DNA of 64,000 nucleotides from JASLBX01 sp036374175 (GTDB lineage Bacteria > Actinomycetota > Actinomycetes > Jiangellales > Jiangellaceae). How positions within the stretch are numbered: the first letter of the stretch is position 1; the number at the start of each line of letters is the position of its first letter. The stretch is from the NCBI GenBank assembly GCA_036374175.1, contig DASUUH010000046.1, forward strand, positions 1 to 64,000, in the 5' to 3' direction. This document shows, in pieces, positions 8,806 to 16,776 of the stretch. A model generated the notes under the pieces. The model did no database searches. It was not told the origin of the DNA and saw only the letters and a program-made list of their open reading frames with translations. The translations under genes were made by a program, and so were the position numbers.

Positions 8806-10787
8806 TGCGGCGCGGCCTGATCGGCTTTCCAATTGTCGCGCTGGTGCTCGCGGCCCTGGCATTGTTCCAGGACAGCCTTGGCGTCTCGCTGTTCTACATC
8901 ACGGTCCTGGCCACCCTGTTCTTCTGGGTGGCCCAGGCCACAAGCTGGAACATCCTGTCCGGGTACTCCGGCTACTTCAGCTTCGGCCAAGGTGCGTTCG
9001 TCGGCGTCGGCGTCTACACGACCGCCGTGCTCACCTCCAAGCACGACTGGAACTTCTACCTCACGCTGCCAGTGGCCGCGGTCCTGGCCACGCTGGTGGC
9101 GCTCGGCATTGGCGCGGTGGCGTTCCGGGTGGGAGCCTTCCGCGGCGCCACGTTCGCCCTTCTCACCCTTGCGGTGCCGTTCATCCTGGCCTCGGTGGCC
9201 CGGCTCAGCAGTCGGATCGACGGCGGCCAGGGGGTGTCGGTGCCGGTGCCAGACCTGCCTGAGCCGCTGCGCTTCCAGCAGTTCCTGTACCTGGTGATGC
9301 TCGTTATCGCGATCGTCGCCGTCACCGCCGCGTACGCGATTCAGCACTCTCGCTTCGGGTGGGCGCTGGCCGCGATCCGCGACAACGAGGACGTAGCCGA
9401 GGCGCTGGGCGTGGCCACCTTCAAGTGGAAGATGCTCGCGATCGCCGTCACGGGCGCCATCGCCGGTGTCGCCGGCAGCGCATGGGCACTTCAGTTCGGT
9501 TTTGTCCAGGTCGAAGTCATCTTCGGCCTGACCGTCCCGCTGTTCGTCATCGTGATGAGTGTGCTCGGCGGCCGGACGTACTGGGTCGGCCCGGTGCTCG
9601 GAGCCGCCGTCATCGTGCTCGTGCAGGATCGCCTCGCCGGCGGGGGGTTCGAGAGCTGGCGGCCGATCATCTTCGGTGGATTGCTGGCGGCTATGGTGAT
9701 CTTCGCGCCGGACGGCCTGTGGGCGCGGCTCAAGGCCAGGCCGTTGCTGACCGGCGTCGTCGGGGGCGCGACACTGCTCGCGTTGTTCATCGTCGCTGTC
9801 GGCGACGTGCTGGACCGGATAGTCCTGGCGATGCTGGCCACCGGTGTCGCCGCCTTCTGGCCACAGCGTTTGCTGCCGCCACAACTGCGCCGCTCGGCCC
9901 CCGCCCCATTGACCGCGCCGGCTGAGAACGTCCCGGCGAGCGCCACCACCTCACCCGAACCCGCAGGCCCCGAGGGGGACGCGCCGGGCAATGGTGTGAC
10001 GGTCCCGCGGGCCGGCCAGGATGCTCCGGTAGCGATCGAATGTCGCGGCCTTGCCCGGCATTACGGGGGGGTCCGCGCGCTGGATGGGCTCGACCTGCAG
10101 ATCCGGCAGGGTGAGCTGGTCGGGCTTATCGGACCCAACGGATCCGGCAAGACGACCCTGGTCAACCTCCTGTCCGGTGCCGTGCGTCCCACCCGAGGCA
10201 ACATCTATGTCGCCGGCCGTGCGGTCACCCGGCTGGCTCCACACGCGATCAACCATGCCGGCGTCGCTCGCACCTACCAGATCCCGCGGCCTTTTGAGTC
10301 GATGACCCTGCACGACAACGTCGCGACGGCGATCATGTTCGGCCGCAAGCCGCACGGTCTGGCCGAGGCCCGCGACCGGGCTACGGAGTACTTGGAGTTC
10401 GTCGGACTCGAGCGGTACAGCGCGGTCCGTCCGGCTGACATCAACCTGCACCAGCGGCAGCTGCTGGAGATGGCCCGAGCCCTCGCCACCGATCCGAAGG
10501 TGCTGTTTCTTGACGAATCCCTTGCCGGGCTGAATCCCGCCGAAATCGACAACGCCGTCGAGGTAGTGCGACGCATTCACAGCTCAGGTGTCACGATCGT
10601 GATCGTCGAGCACCTGCTTCGTGTGGTCAACCAGCTGGCCGAGCGGGTGATCGTGCTCAACCGCGGCCGGCTCCTCGCCGACGGCGACACCCAGACCGTC
10701 ATGCGCGACCCCGCAGTGGTCGATGTCTACCTGGGCAAGAGTGGCCGAACAGTGCCGGCGAACGACGCAGGGAGCGAGCATGCTTGA
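8802..10787 (+). CDS. Fused ABC permease-ATPase, LivM-LivG
   Basis: A 661-residue fusion. Residues about 1-350 are a LivM permease: several membrane spans, WNILSGYSGYFSFGQGAFVG, the loop GWALAAIRDNEDVAEALGV, and a C-terminal FAPDGLWARL. A Pro/Ala-rich linker with extra hydrophobic segments (about 305-405) leads to a LivG-type ATPase (about 408-655). That part has Walker A GPNGSGKTT, a Q-loop in ARTYQIPRPFESM, Walker B VLFLDES and the switch His in IVEHLL. The signature helix reads NLHQRQLLEMARALA in place of LSxGQ, a common LivG-type variation. I start at ATG 8802, which overlaps the livH stop; the open frame extending upstream is antiregister to livH. Livs are normally separate genes, so the fusion fixes a 1:1 permease:ATPase ratio. 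Confidence 0.88.
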   Translation: MMRRGLIGFPIVALVLAALALFQDSLGVSLFYITVLATLFFWVAQATSWNILSGYSGYFSFGQGAFVGVGVYTTAVLTSKHDWNFYLTLPVAAVLATLVALGIGAVAFRVGAFRGATFALLTLAVPFILASVARLSSRIDGGQGVSVPVPDLPEPLRFQQFLYLVMLVIAIVAVTAAYAIQHSRFGWALAAIRDNEDVAEALGVATFKWKMLAIAVTGAIAGVAGSAWALQFGFVQVEVIFGLTVPLFVIVMSVLGGRTYWVGPVLGAAVIVLVQDRLAGGGFESWRPIIFGGLLAAMVIFAPDGLWARLKARPLLTGVVGGATLLALFIVAVGDVLDRIVLAMLATGVAAFWPQRLLPPQLRRSAPAPLTAPAENVPASATTSPEPAGPEGDAPGNGVTVPRAGQDAPVAIECRGLARHYGGVRALDGLDLQIRQGELVGLIGPNGSGKTTLVNLLSGAVRPTRGNIYVAGRAVTRLAPHAINHAGVARTYQIPRPFESMTLHDNVATAIMFGRKPHGLAEARDRATEYLEFVGLERYSAVRPADINLHQRQLLEMARALATDPKVLFLDESLAGLNPAEIDNAVEVVRRIHSSGVTIVIVEHLLRVVNQLAERVIVLNRGRLLADGDTQTVMRDPAVVDVYLGKSGRTVPANDAGSEHA

Positions 10788-11484
10788 GGTTCGTGCGCTG
10801 GACGCCTTCCACGGTCACGCACAGGCGCTGTGGGACCTGAGCCTGGACGTGGGCGACGCGGAGATTGTGAGCGTCATGGGCCCGAACGGCGCCGGCAAGT
10901 CCACCTTGGTCATGGCCATCGCAGGGCTGCTTCGGTCGGTTCGCGGAAGGATCGCGTTGGGCGGGGTCGACGTGGCAGACGTCCCGGCGCATCACGTGTG
11001 CTCACACGGCGTGGCCATCGTGCCGGAGGGCCGGCGAGTGTTCGCGCATATGTCGGTGCGCGACAACCTGCTGCTCGGGGCGCACCGCCGCGGCGCTCGC
11101 GCCGAGCACGCGCAGACACTCGCCCGCGTCGAGGCGCTGTTCCCCCGCCTGGCAGACAGGCGTAACCAGTTGGCCGTCACTCTGTCCGGCGGCGAGCAAC
11201 AGATGCTCGCCATCGGACGAGCGCTGATGGCCCGGCCGCGGCTGCTGCTGCTGGACGAGCCGTCACTGGGCCTCGCCCCGGTCGTGATGGACGAGGTGTT
11301 CGACGCCATCACCACCATCCGGGCCGACGGTGTTGGTGTGCTGCTGGTCGAGCAGGACGTCGAGCGTGCGCTCGACATCTCCGACCGCGGCTATCTGCTG
11401 ATCGAGGGCCGTATCGTCACCGCCGGCGCGGCAGCAGAACTGCGCGGCAACGCCGACGTGCGGCGCAGCGTGCTGGGGCTGTGA
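10780..11484 (+). CDS. livF: ABC transporter ATP-binding protein, LivF type
   Basis: A 234-residue ATPase. It has Walker A GPNGAGKST, the LivF-specific VPEGRRVFAHMSVRDNLLLG, signature LSGGEQQMLAIGRALMARP, Walker B LLLLDEPSLGLAP and switch region LLVEQDVERAL. The start at ATG 10780 has GGGAG upstream and overlaps the end of the livM-livG fusion by 8 bp. It is the last gene of the importer. A strong hairpin separates it from the convergent oxidase gene. Confidence 0.92.
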   Translation: MLEVRALDAFHGHAQALWDLSLDVGDAEIVSVMGPNGAGKSTLVMAIAGLLRSVRGRIALGGVDVADVPAHHVCSHGVAIVPEGRRVFAHMSVRDNLLLGAHRRGARAEHAQTLARVEALFPRLADRRNQLAVTLSGGEQQMLAIGRALMARPRLLLLDEPSLGLAPVVMDEVFDAITTIRADGVGVLLVEQDVERALDISDRGYLLIEGRIVTAGAAAELRGNADVRRSVLGL

Positions 11485-11497
11485 GCCGACGCTCCGT

Positions 11498-11543
11498 GAT
11501 CTTGGACAATCCACAGCGCGACGTTGTGGATTGTCGAAAGATC
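11498..11543. terminator. Bidirectional terminator-like hairpin between convergent genes
   Basis: GATCTTGGACAATCCACA (11498-11515) pairs with TGTGGATTGTCGAAAGATC (11525-11543). The 11-bp core GACAATCCACA is perfect and the flanks pair imperfectly. It fills the 62 bp between the convergent livF and FAD-oxidase stops. Confidence 0.6.
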
Positions 11544-11546
11544 GGA

Positions 11547-12908
11547 TTATGGCGGCAGCAGGGTGCCCGGCGACAGGATCCCGTGGGGGTCGAGCGCGTT
11601 CTTGATCGCTCGCATCGCCGCGATATCGGCCTCCGACCGCTGAAGTGGCAACCACTGGCGCTTAAGCCGGCCGATGCCGTGTTCGGCGCTGATGCTGCCG
11701 CCAGTTTCGACGACGAGCCGTAATGCGCCGTCCATCGCCTCATCCGCAGCAGCTGCCGGGATGCCGATCAGATTGACGTGCGCGTTGCCCTCGGCGAGAT
11801 GCCCGAAAGACACCACGAGCGCTCCTGGCCACCGGCTGACCAGCGCGCGCAACGCCACGTCGAAGCCCGCCTGCCGCCGGAGCGGTAATGAGACGTCGAG
11901 CTTGATCGCCGGCCCGCCGGCAGTGCGGCTGGCGGTGCGGACGGCTTCGGTGAAGTGTTCCCGGTAGGCCCAGAGCCGCTTCGCCGGTCCGGCCTCTATC
12001 GTGGCGTCTCCGACGGTCGAACCGAGCTCGGTGAACGCGGCGGCCAGTGCGGCATCGGTCGTGCCGGAGACCTCGACGAGCAGATACACCGGATAACTCG
12101 TGGCGAAAAGTGCCCGCAGCCGGGCATGATTGCGGACCAACTCCAGCCCCGTGGCGTGGAAGAACTCGGCTGCCTCCAGCGTGATACCGGCCCGCCGAAC
12201 TCCGGCGACAACGGAGTGCGCGTCGTCGATCGACGCGACTCCCACGATGGCCACCCACACGTCTCGCGGTGGTTCGCTCAGCCGGAGCAGGACCTTCGTG
12301 ACGATTCCGAGCGTGCCCTCACTGCCGACGAGAAGACGCGGAATGTCGTAGCCGGCGTTGTCTTTGGCCAAGGCGGACCAGCGCCGCAGCACAGAGCCGT
12401 CGCCGAGCACGACCTCGGCGCCGAGGAGCTGGTTCCGCGTGGAACCATGCTTGATCACTCGCAGCCCACCGGCGTTGGTTGCCACCGCGCCGCCGAGCGT
12501 CGCCGAGTCGCGAGCGGCCAGGTCGATGCCGAGCATCAGACCCTCGGACGCAGCTGCATTCTGTGCCACCGCCAGCGTCACTCCAGCACCGGCGCCGAGC
12601 GTGCGCTCAACCTGGTCGACCGATTCCACCTGGTCCAGCCGCCGCAGGCTCAGCACCACTTCGCCGTCGTGCGGCACGGATGCACCTACCAGCCCGGTGT
12701 TGCCACCCTGCGGGACGATTCCGACACCGCCAGCCGCACAGGTCCGGACGATCTCAGCCACTTCCTCGGTGGATCCGGGCCGCACGACAGCGGTTGTGCG
12801 GCCATGCCAGCGACCGGTCCAGTCGGTCACGTAACCCTGAGTGATGGCCGGATCGGTGAGCACGTGCTCGCGGCCGACGATCACGGCCAGCCGATCGATG
12901 AGGCTCAC
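11547..12908 (-). CDS. FAD-linked oxidase (GlcD / D-2-hydroxyacid dehydrogenase-like)
   Basis: A 453-residue VAO/PCMH-family flavoprotein. The FAD-binding PCMH domain is N-terminal (PQGGNTGLVGASVPHDGEVV at about 70-90 and LGGAVATNAGGLRVIKHGS later). The C-terminal FAD-oxidase domain ends with GHLAEGNAHVNLIG and SAEHGIGRLKRQWLP, where the His residues match metal/substrate ligands of D-lactate, glycolate and D-2-hydroxyglutarate dehydrogenases. Start: GTG 12908 overlaps the upstream stop (GTGA); the open frame further upstream is antisense noise. It is last in the glycosyltransferase operon, so it may oxidise a sugar acid or hydroxyacid linked to that pathway. The substrate is not determined. 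Confidence 0.85.
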   Translation of the reverse strand: MSLIDRLAVIVGREHVLTDPAITQGYVTDWTGRWHGRTTAVVRPGSTEEVAEIVRTCAAGGVGIVPQGGNTGLVGASVPHDGEVVLSLRRLDQVESVDQVERTLGAGAGVTLAVAQNAAASEGLMLGIDLAARDSATLGGAVATNAGGLRVIKHGSTRNQLLGAEVVLGDGSVLRRWSALAKDNAGYDIPRLLVGSEGTLGIVTKVLLRLSEPPRDVWVAIVGVASIDDAHSVVAGVRRAGITLEAAEFFHATGLELVRNHARLRALFATSYPVYLLVEVSGTTDAALAAAFTELGSTVGDATIEAGPAKRLWAYREHFTEAVRTASRTAGGPAIKLDVSLPLRRQAGFDVALRALVSRWPGALVVSFGHLAEGNAHVNLIGIPAAAADEAMDGALRLVVETGGSISAEHGIGRLKRQWLPLQRSEADIAAMRAIKNALDPHGILSPGTLLPP

Positions 12909-13870
12909 GCCACCGGTATCCCTCGCGATGTGAGTTCGCCGGACTCTTTGATGGTGAACAGCCAGTCGCGGAACTCCCCGCTCGGCACGAGGTGAGGTTG
13001 GGGGCTCAGGGCTCCACGTTCCACGCGGTAGAACCGGTAGCCGTGCGGTGCCAGCGCAGCCTGCACGCCGGTCGTGTTCGACTCCAGCAAGATCTCGCAA
13101 AGGATGTCCGGACGGTGGGATGCCAGGAACGACTGCGCGTGTTCGAGCACCACATCTTCGGTGCCTTCGACATCGATCTTGACGACTGCGGGAGGCGGTA
13201 CGTTGATCTCGGCCACGATCGCGTCGAGCGACCGGACGGCCACCGGCACGCCATCGGTGAAGTGCAGCTTCGTCGAGTAGAAGTCCGGCAGAGCCGAGCC
13301 ACCTGTTCCAGCGCCGATCGTTACCGTGTCGCCCTCCTTGCCGACGGCCGCACCATGCACCGTGATCCGTCCGGTCAGGTCGTTCGCAGCGACATTCTCC
13401 TGCGCGGCGTGCGCCACGTCCGGGACGACTTCGAAGGCGTGTATCCGCGCTTCGGGTGACACGCAGGCCGCAAGCAGCGAGAAGACGCCGGTGTAGGCAC
13501 CGATGTCGAGCACGAGCCGCGCCTCGCGTACGAGCACTGCGAACAAGTCCAGCGCGAACTGATCCTCAAGCCGAGGCCGCCGGCCGCCACCCCAGTAGAG
13601 CTCCTTGGCCACGATGCACCGGTCGGGCCGGAGCATGCCGAACGTGACGCCGGACATATCGGCTGTCACCTCGCGCAGCCGCGCCGGGGCCGGCAGCCGC
13701 TCGCGGTGGATTCGGTCGCCCAGTAGGGCGGCGGCGGCGCGCATCAGCGTATGAATACCCGGCTGCGCGAGAAGACGCTTGACGAGCGGCTTGGTGCCGT
13801 ACCAGCTCTGCCGGCGATACCGGCCGCTGTGCTGGTAGTCAGGTCCATCCGCGGCCATTGCCGTCAACAT
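12905..13870 (-). CDS. FkbM-family SAM-dependent methyltransferase
   Basis: A 321-residue protein. The FkbM domain is at about 130-280: LVLDIGAYTGVFSLLAA (SAM-binding motif I), IHAFEVVPDVAHAAQENVAAND, SLDAIV and the family hallmark VVKIDVEGTEDVVLEHA, then RPDILCEILL. These enzymes O-methylate sugars or polyketides. Its place between a GH-like lipoprotein and an oxidase, downstream of a glycosyltransferase, favours a sugar substrate. The start at ATG 13870 is 8 nt after the upstream stop; an in-frame ATG at 13858 is the alternative. No membrane span or signal is seen. Confidence 0.85.
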   Translation of the reverse strand: MLTAMAADGPDYQHSGRYRRQSWYGTKPLVKRLLAQPGIHTLMRAAAALLGDRIHRERLPAPARLREVTADMSGVTFGMLRPDRCIVAKELYWGGGRRPRLEDQFALDLFAVLVREARLVLDIGAYTGVFSLLAACVSPEARIHAFEVVPDVAHAAQENVAANDLTGRITVHGAAVGKEGDTVTIGAGTGGSALPDFYSTKLHFTDGVPVAVRSLDAIVAEINVPPPAVVKIDVEGTEDVVLEHAQSFLASHRPDILCEILLESNTTGVQAALAPHGYRFYRVERGALSPQPHLVPSGEFRDWLFTIKESGELTSRGIPVA

Positions 13871-13878
13871 TAGCGGGC

Positions 13879-15057
13879 CTATTGGTCGAGCGGCCCGGCA
13901 AAGCAGTCCCGGATGCTTGCCTCGGCAGGGCGGCCGACCCAGTGGGACGGGGATTGGGAGTTGGGGTCGACTGAAAGCGGGTCGGTGTTCCCGTCGACCA
14001 TCCAGAAGTAGATACCTTGAAGATCCATCGCGTGCACCGCGGCGCATGCGGCTGCGAACCAGTTCACCTGGATCTCCGGCCGGAACTCCCCGGACGGGTC
14101 GCCCCAATGCCACGGGTGGCGGTACATGCCGGACTGCCCCGCGATCCCGACCTCCTGGGCGACCATCCGCGTTCGCAGGCTCTCCGGCTTGGCCTGGAGG
14201 TGGGCCTCGAGGGCCGCGGTGATTTCCTCGACGCTCGCTGAGTCGTCAAGGTCAACGTCGAAGTACAGGTCGAGACCGAGCAGGTCGGCCATTGGTTCGT
14301 ACTCGGCGTCGATTGCGTCCCAGTTGAACGTGAAGCTCAGCGCACCCGCGAACTCAGCGGCCGCAGCCGCCTTCACATCGGCCCACCTGTCCCGGTACTC
14401 GTGCATTGAGGTGAGTTCGGACGCAAGCACGAACTCGTCGGCGTCCTCGGCCGCAGCCACGACGTAGGGCATGATCGCGTCTGTGTAGCTCTCGAACCAC
14501 TGCCCGACGTCGCTGGGCTCGATGTTGCCTCGCCAGCCACCGGGCGTTTCCTGCAGGACCTTCTCGTCGAGGAGAGGGCGCACAGCCACCCGGAGCCCAC
14601 GCGCGGCGGCGGCGTTGACCATCCGGCTGATGGTCTCCGGGTCAGGGGTTTCCTCACCGCGGAATATCTCGTTAGACGTGATGCCCTCGGTGTAGAGAGG
14701 GAAGTTGAAGCCGATCGCGTTGGCGCCGAGTCCGACTACGTAGTCGAGGATGGGGTCGACGTTGGCGTCGCCGGGGTTGTCGCCGACCGCGTGGACGTAG
14801 ACCTGTATGCCGTACTGCATTGCGCCGTCGGTCCATCTGCGGTCTTCGGCGACTGTAGGCGGAGGTGCGGTGCTTTCCTCCTGTGGGTCGGCCGGGCTGT
14901 TCTCCTCCGGTAGGTCGGCCGGGCTGTTCTCCGTGTCGATCCCCTCGCCTTCATTCTCCGGGAGCGGTCCCGTACAGGCCGAGAGCACGACGAGCACCGT
15001 GACGGACATTCCCAGCACGATGCCGCCGCGTCGAGACCCAAGCAGGTGCCGGTTCAT
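13879..15057 (-). CDS. Lipoprotein with TIM-barrel glycoside-hydrolase-like domain (GH113-like)
   Basis: A 392-residue protein. The N-terminus has a basic stretch, a hydrophobic core and a lipobox (VLVVLSACTG), followed by an acidic Pro/Glu linker with a repeated SPADxxEEN unit. The rest (about 75-392) looks like a TIM barrel. IQVYVHAV, VVGLGANAIGFNFPLYTEGI, a Glu in FVLASELTSM (candidate acid/base) and a second Glu in MVAQEVGIAGQSG (candidate nucleophile) resemble GH113 beta-mannanases and related family-5-clan enzymes. It overlaps the upstream glycosyltransferase by ATGA. It probably trims or processes the polymer at the cell surface. The GH assignment is from motif resemblance only. Confidence 0.65.
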   Translation of the reverse strand: MNRHLLGSRRGGIVLGMSVTVLVVLSACTGPLPENEGEGIDTENSPADLPEENSPADPQEESTAPPPTVAEDRRWTDGAMQYGIQVYVHAVGDNPGDANVDPILDYVVGLGANAIGFNFPLYTEGITSNEIFRGEETPDPETISRMVNAAAARGLRVAVRPLLDEKVLQETPGGWRGNIEPSDVGQWFESYTDAIMPYVVAAAEDADEFVLASELTSMHEYRDRWADVKAAAAAEFAGALSFTFNWDAIDAEYEPMADLLGLDLYFDVDLDDSASVEEITAALEAHLQAKPESLRTRMVAQEVGIAGQSGMYRHPWHWGDPSGEFRPEIQVNWFAAACAAVHAMDLQGIYFWMVDGNTDPLSVDPNSQSPSHWVGRPAEASIRDCFAGPLDQ

Positions 15058-16679
15058 GCGGCGCGGTGACGGTTGGGGACGGCGCCGTCCGCTTGAATGA
15101 CCAACTCGTGGTTCAGGACGGACGGCACCGGCGGCTGCATGACGGGCTGCGGAACTCCGCCGGGGACCGTTTTGGGGATCACGTCGAAGAGCTCCCCTTC
15201 GTGCCGGCCGAGTCGGTCCTTCACGAAGTCCACCGTACCGAGGAAGCCGGCCCATGCCTCGACGAGCGTGAAGAATGGGAAGAGCAGGAGACCGGCCCGG
15301 TGACCTGGCCGTGGACCGTCCATGCCTGAGGCATGGGCATTGGCGATAAGTCCGGCACCGTACATCCACAGCCCCGCACCAAGGTTGAATGCCCAGAGCG
15401 CGAGGATGACCGGAGCCAAGGGCACAGTGGAACTCATTCCGAGAGCAGCCGCAACGCCCAGTATGACGACGACGTGCTGAAACGGCCCAACCGCCCACGA
15501 TGTGAGTGCATACGTAAGCAGTGCGCGCCGGGACCACGGGAGCCGTCGGTTGGTCGCCACATGAAGGAGTCCGCGCGCCCACCGTTTGCGTTGGGTGACG
15601 AGATCGCGAAACGACTCCGGAGAGCTGCCGTAGCACCGCGCCGGGACCCACCCGGACTTCCGCGGATAGTGGCTGGAAAAGGTGATCGCGAAGTTCGCAT
15701 CCTCCGTGATGGAAAGGAGTCGGCCGAAGTCCCACCCGATCCGCGCTTCGACCGAAGCCCGTACCAGGAGGAGTTCGCCATGTGCGCCGACGAGCGGCCT
15801 TCCCGAACCCGTCATCATGCAGAACATCGACAGGTCGCAGCTGGGGCGCACCGAGTCGGCCAACCACACGAAGACGTTGCCGCTGAACTCCCGTGGGTAG
15901 GTGAGGACTCCTTGCGCCAGGTGCAATGACGATCGCTTCCCTGCGGGGTTATCGAGGATGAACCGCGCAAACTCCCGCGCTGTGTCTCTGCCGATACCGG
16001 TGTCGTCATCCATATGAAGTACCCATACGTCGTCGCGTGCTTCGCCCTGGGCAATCCGTACTTCGTTGATCCAGTGGTTGGCCCTGGCCTTACGCTCGGT
16101 GCCGCCCGGAGTGACGTAGTCAGCCGGTACGTACAGGATCCGAACATGATCCGAGGCCATCGCTTCCAGCGTCTCAACAGCCTCGCAGCCCTCCTCGGCG
16201 ACGACGTCGACTCGCCATGGAGCGAAGCGTTCGGGCATGAAGGTCTCGAAGGAGGCGACGACCCGGCTGAGTGCCGGCATGACGTCATGGCGGCCGATCG
16301 TTGGTATCTGGACGATGACGAGCTGTTCGGGACCCACAAACGGTGCCGGACCTGACCGGCGTCGCCGTTCGACTGCCTTCATCGTTGCCCTGGCTCGAAA
16401 CGCGCCCAGGAACATCAGGAGCGCCACACCCGCTGGGATTGACCAGACGACGCTCAAGTACGCCCCCATGACCCGCTCTCCTGAGCTGATCCGGTCGGGG
16501 TAGAAGGACACCGTGATACAGAGCACCGTCATGGCCAAAAGGGCGATCAACCAAGGCTGAGGGCGCTGAAGAGGACGCGGATTGAACCTGAAGATCGGAC
16601 TTATTCCCTCCGGGGACGGCCTACCTGATGACGAGGGGTCGTTCGGTACCCGCCTCCCGTGCGTGGAAATGCAAAGCAA
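15054..16679 (-). CDS. Membrane glycosyltransferase, GT2 family (egghead/BRE-3-like)
   Basis: A 541-residue processive-type GT2 enzyme. Two N-terminal membrane spans (about 42-58 and 72-92) precede the catalytic domain: IVQIPTIGRHDV, the DDD motif in VLHMDDDTGIG (224-226), TEDANF and the acceptor motif QRKRWARG. Two or three C-terminal spans follow. This layout fits synthases and beta-mannosyltransferases of the egghead/BRE-3 type (YQ/QRKRW proteins). It heads the operon and overlaps the GH-like gene. The start is uncertain: the frame opens at a TTG at 16679 without an obvious ribosome site, and no better ATG/GTG occurs before the first span. The 5' end lies just upstream of the divergent clpB HAIR element. 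Confidence 0.78.
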   Translation of the reverse strand: MLCISTHGRRVPNDPSSSGRPSPEGISPIFRFNPRPLQRPQPWLIALLAMTVLCITVSFYPDRISSGERVMGAYLSVVWSIPAGVALLMFLGAFRARATMKAVERRRRSGPAPFVGPEQLVIVQIPTIGRHDVMPALSRVVASFETFMPERFAPWRVDVVAEEGCEAVETLEAMASDHVRILYVPADYVTPGGTERKARANHWINEVRIAQGEARDDVWVLHMDDDTGIGRDTAREFARFILDNPAGKRSSLHLAQGVLTYPREFSGNVFVWLADSVRPSCDLSMFCMMTGSGRPLVGAHGELLLVRASVEARIGWDFGRLLSITEDANFAITFSSHYPRKSGWVPARCYGSSPESFRDLVTQRKRWARGLLHVATNRRLPWSRRALLTYALTSWAVGPFQHVVVILGVAAALGMSSTVPLAPVILALWAFNLGAGLWMYGAGLIANAHASGMDGPRPGHRAGLLLFPFFTLVEAWAGFLGTVDFVKDRLGRHEGELFDVIPKTVPGGVPQPVMQPPVPSVLNHELVIQADGAVPNRHRAA

Positions 16680-16702
16680 GTGTGTAACCAGCCAGCCTTG
16701 GA

Positions 16703-16723
16703 GTTGAGTGGAACAGACTCAAC
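16703..16723. promoter_or_regulatory. HAIR element (HspR operator) upstream of clpB
   Basis: GTTGAGT (16703-16709), a 7-nt spacer and ACTCAAC (16717-16723) form a perfect inverted repeat. This matches the HspR-associated inverted repeat consensus CTTGAGT-N7-ACTCAAG except for the outermost base pair. It is 53 bp before the clpB start and only about 24 bp from the divergent glycosyltransferase frame. HspR represses clpB, dnaK and lon operons in actinobacteria. Confidence 0.85.
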
Positions 16724-16776
16724 TTTGTTAGCGTTTGCACTATCGGATCGCTGCAACTATGGAACCGGGGAGAACC

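Noticed and set aside
8562..9884. A 440-codon open frame on the minus strand opposite livH/livM.
   Set aside because: It is rich in Arg, Glu, His and Gln as expected for antisense of GC-rich membrane genes; the plus-strand proteins are clear family members.
11955..12995. A 346-codon plus-strand frame opposite the FAD oxidase.
   Set aside because: It is antisense to a well-conserved flavoprotein and shows no domain.
15054..15867. Longer start of the GH-like lipoprotein frame.
   Set aside because: The extra 270 codons lie inside the glycosyltransferase gene in another frame; the lipobox begins right after the ATG at 15057.
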